A stretch of 17,127 nt of DNA from JBDKTH01 sp964558295 (GTDB lineage Bacteria > Planctomycetota > Planctomycetia > Pirellulales > Thermoguttaceae). Position 1 is the first letter of the stretch. Every line of letters starts with the position of its first letter. This document shows positions 16,701 through 17,127 of the stretch, piece by piece. The stretch is taken from positions 1 through 17,127 of the forward strand of contig CAZLDQ010000124.1 in the NCBI GenBank assembly GCA_964558295.1, given 5' to 3'. The translations under genes were made by a program, and so were the position numbers. The notes under the pieces are model-generated. The model was not told the DNA's origin and did no database searches. It saw only the letters and a program-made list of their open reading frames with translations.

Positions 16701-17127
16701 ATCCAAGCGACCGTCGGAACGACGTACTATCTGCATGTCCTGGGCTCCGGCATGAGTGCCGACCTCCGGCTGGCGAACCTCGTTCAGCAGAGGGCAAGCA
16801 CGGTAACCGTCTTTGGTACGGCCGACGACGATGCCTTCTCCTTCAAGGCGGGGGCAGAGCGGCAGGTGGTGGTCAATGGGATCGGTTATCAGTTTGCGAT
16901 GACCAAAGCCGCCACGATTACCTTCGATGGGAACAAAGGCAACGACCGGATCGTTCTCATTGGCACTGATGGCGATGAATCGGTGACGCTGCGGCCATAC
17001 TCTCTTGTCTTCACCGGCGTGGACTACTCAGTAAATGCCCAGAATATTGAGATCGTTTCGGTTGACGGTCAAGGCGGCACGGATGCGGCGATCTTCTACG
17101 ACTCGACCGGTGACGACACGTTCACCG
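12981..17127 (+). CDS. Giant RTX / Ig-like / PKD domain protein, segment 3 (3' end outside window)
   Basis: After the 100-N gap the coding frame is frame 3, open for 1,382 codons to the end of the window with no stop. It starts in the middle of an RTX repeat (DTLYGDAGEDDITGG) that directly continues the HGGNDTL ending segment 2. From 12981 to 15536 two- to five-unit RTX calcium-binding blocks alternate with non-repetitive spacers, several of which look helical. An Ig-like domain follows (15630-15953), then a PKD domain with an AWDFDGDG core (15960-16214), a PKD-like domain with ITWGDGS (16218-16499), an LGTVDF-type module (16500-16793) and a Gly/Asp module that runs off the end. This domain order is typical of giant planctomycete surface proteins as I remember them. 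The ATG at 12979 is out of frame. No C-terminal anchor, dockerin, autotransporter or type I secretion signal is visible, so the gene continues beyond the window. Confidence 0.92.
14109..15536 (+). repeat. Short RTX blocks alternating with helical spacers (six blocks)
   Basis: Two-unit RTX blocks start at 14109, 14331, 14607, 14895 and 15162, and a longer one starts at 15363. Most share the form GNDxLxGGxGxDxLxGD. The first four are followed by a hydrophobic strand of two to five residues and then a long spacer. The spacers of the first three contain heptad-like stretches (ELDRAVEQAEAALAMVLHSL; TRLLDLQQAALDLDYAVFEA; LTQQAADRASELADHL), which suggests helical hairpins emerging from a calcium-bound beta core. 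Confidence 0.75.
15630..15953 (+). other. Bacterial Ig-like domain (Big_12-like)
   Basis: It begins LTVTINQAVDQADVTGPG, has FTVVFSAPVTDFTAADVQL, then a YDVVVGGMTGAGSVVATIP strand, and ends with AAHDSAGRGN and SLDNQVLF. The order TINQAxxQADxT - VxFSxPVTxFxAxDVxLxG - xxGxVxATIPAxAAxDxAGxxN - DNxV is the signature I know for this Ig-like family in bacterial surface proteins. A structural or adhesion role is likely. Confidence 0.75.
15960..16214 (+). other. PKD domain
   Basis: It begins PVAHAGGPYTVAEGAIIVLN and has the hallmark SYAWDFDGDGLFDDA, then a VGLEGPQTITI strand and an STDKATVNVLG end. The WDFDGDG motif is diagnostic of PKD domains in secreted bacterial proteins, which mediate protein-protein or protein-carbohydrate contacts. 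Confidence 0.88.
16218..16499 (+). other. PKD-like (Ig-fold) domain
   Basis: It contains VLVGTEVTLTGTIDAAG, then VSITWGDGSTSLATI, then ANHTFGTKGEYTVTATVKSD. WGDG followed by H-x-[FY]-x-x-x-G-x-[YF]-x-V is the minimal PKD pattern. It lies directly after the canonical copy, making a tandem pair. Confidence 0.7.
16500..16793 (+). other. LGTVDF-type module seen in planctomycete surface proteins
   Basis: It begins NLGTVDFLSVTDLNLSTGES and has WFGFQATRNGYLTVDAS, VALYGEDLG, TTYYLHVLGSG and DLRLANLV. The layout (strand, aromatic pair, xxGxLTV, xxLY, xxYYxxVxG, DLRLANLV) matches a beta-sandwich module I remember from giant planctomycete proteins. It may relate to pre-peptidase C-terminal domains. The family name is not certain. 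Confidence 0.5.
16797..17127 (+). other. Gly/Asp repeat module, cut off by window end
   Basis: It begins TVTVFGTADDDAFSFKAG, has ITFDGNKGNDRIVLIGTDGD and ends with DAAIFYDSTGDDTFT. The ending matches the YDSxGDDTF repeat that often occurs in long series in planctomycete proteins, so more copies are expected downstream. Confidence 0.55.

Overview
The window lies entirely inside one giant protein-coding gene read on the + strand. It is open from base 1 to base 17127, with neither its start nor its stop in view. The reading frame is interrupted only by two runs of N (667-676 and 12879-12978). It is frame 1 before the first gap, frame 2 between the gaps and frame 3 after the second. Both frame changes coincide exactly with assembly gaps, so I read the three pieces as one gene with about 5,670 visible codons. 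I see no other gene, RNA gene, mobile element, CRISPR array, promoter or terminator, and there is no intergenic DNA.

The organism is most likely a bacterium of the Planctomycetota (Pirellula-like), probably from a metagenome or draft scaffold. This rests on GC richness judged by eye, the N gaps, and a protein style I associate with giant planctomycete surface proteins: Ala/Gly/Val/Thr/Asp-rich beta repeats, acidic RTX-type calcium-binding blocks, Calx-beta-like and Ig-like modules, a PKD domain with an AWDFDGDG core, and the closing LGTVDF and YDSxGDDTF-type modules. This is inference; no taxonomic marker is present.

Layout along the protein: (1) 1-2440, a regular array of 57-63-residue Gly/Ala/Val/Thr-rich beta repeats resembling large filamentous adhesins; (2) 2441-3880, a degenerate continuation; (3) 3880-5010, a mixed region with two aromatic motifs resembling chitin-binding modules and a helical island; (4) 5012-6580, a short beta-helical stretch, then a Tyr/Lys-rich region and a third aromatic motif; (5) 6587-7600, beta-helix-like repeats; (6) 7610-7909, a pair of the aromatic motifs; (7) 8003-9450, a second beta-helical array with units of about 85 residues; (8) 9494-10600, acidic Gly/Asp-rich beta modules; (9) 10733-11908, three Calx-beta-like repeats; (10) 12506-15536, RTX calcium-binding blocks alternating with spacers, several probably helical; (11) 15630-17127, an Ig-like domain, a PKD domain, a PKD-like domain, an LGTVDF module and a Gly/Asp repeat module running off the end.

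The parts suggest one very long secreted or surface-anchored fibre: beta-solenoid stalk segments, aromatic motifs that might bind polysaccharide, and calcium-stabilised segments. Adhesion or matrix function and the secretion route are inferred; signal peptide, anchor and secretion signal would all lie outside the window.
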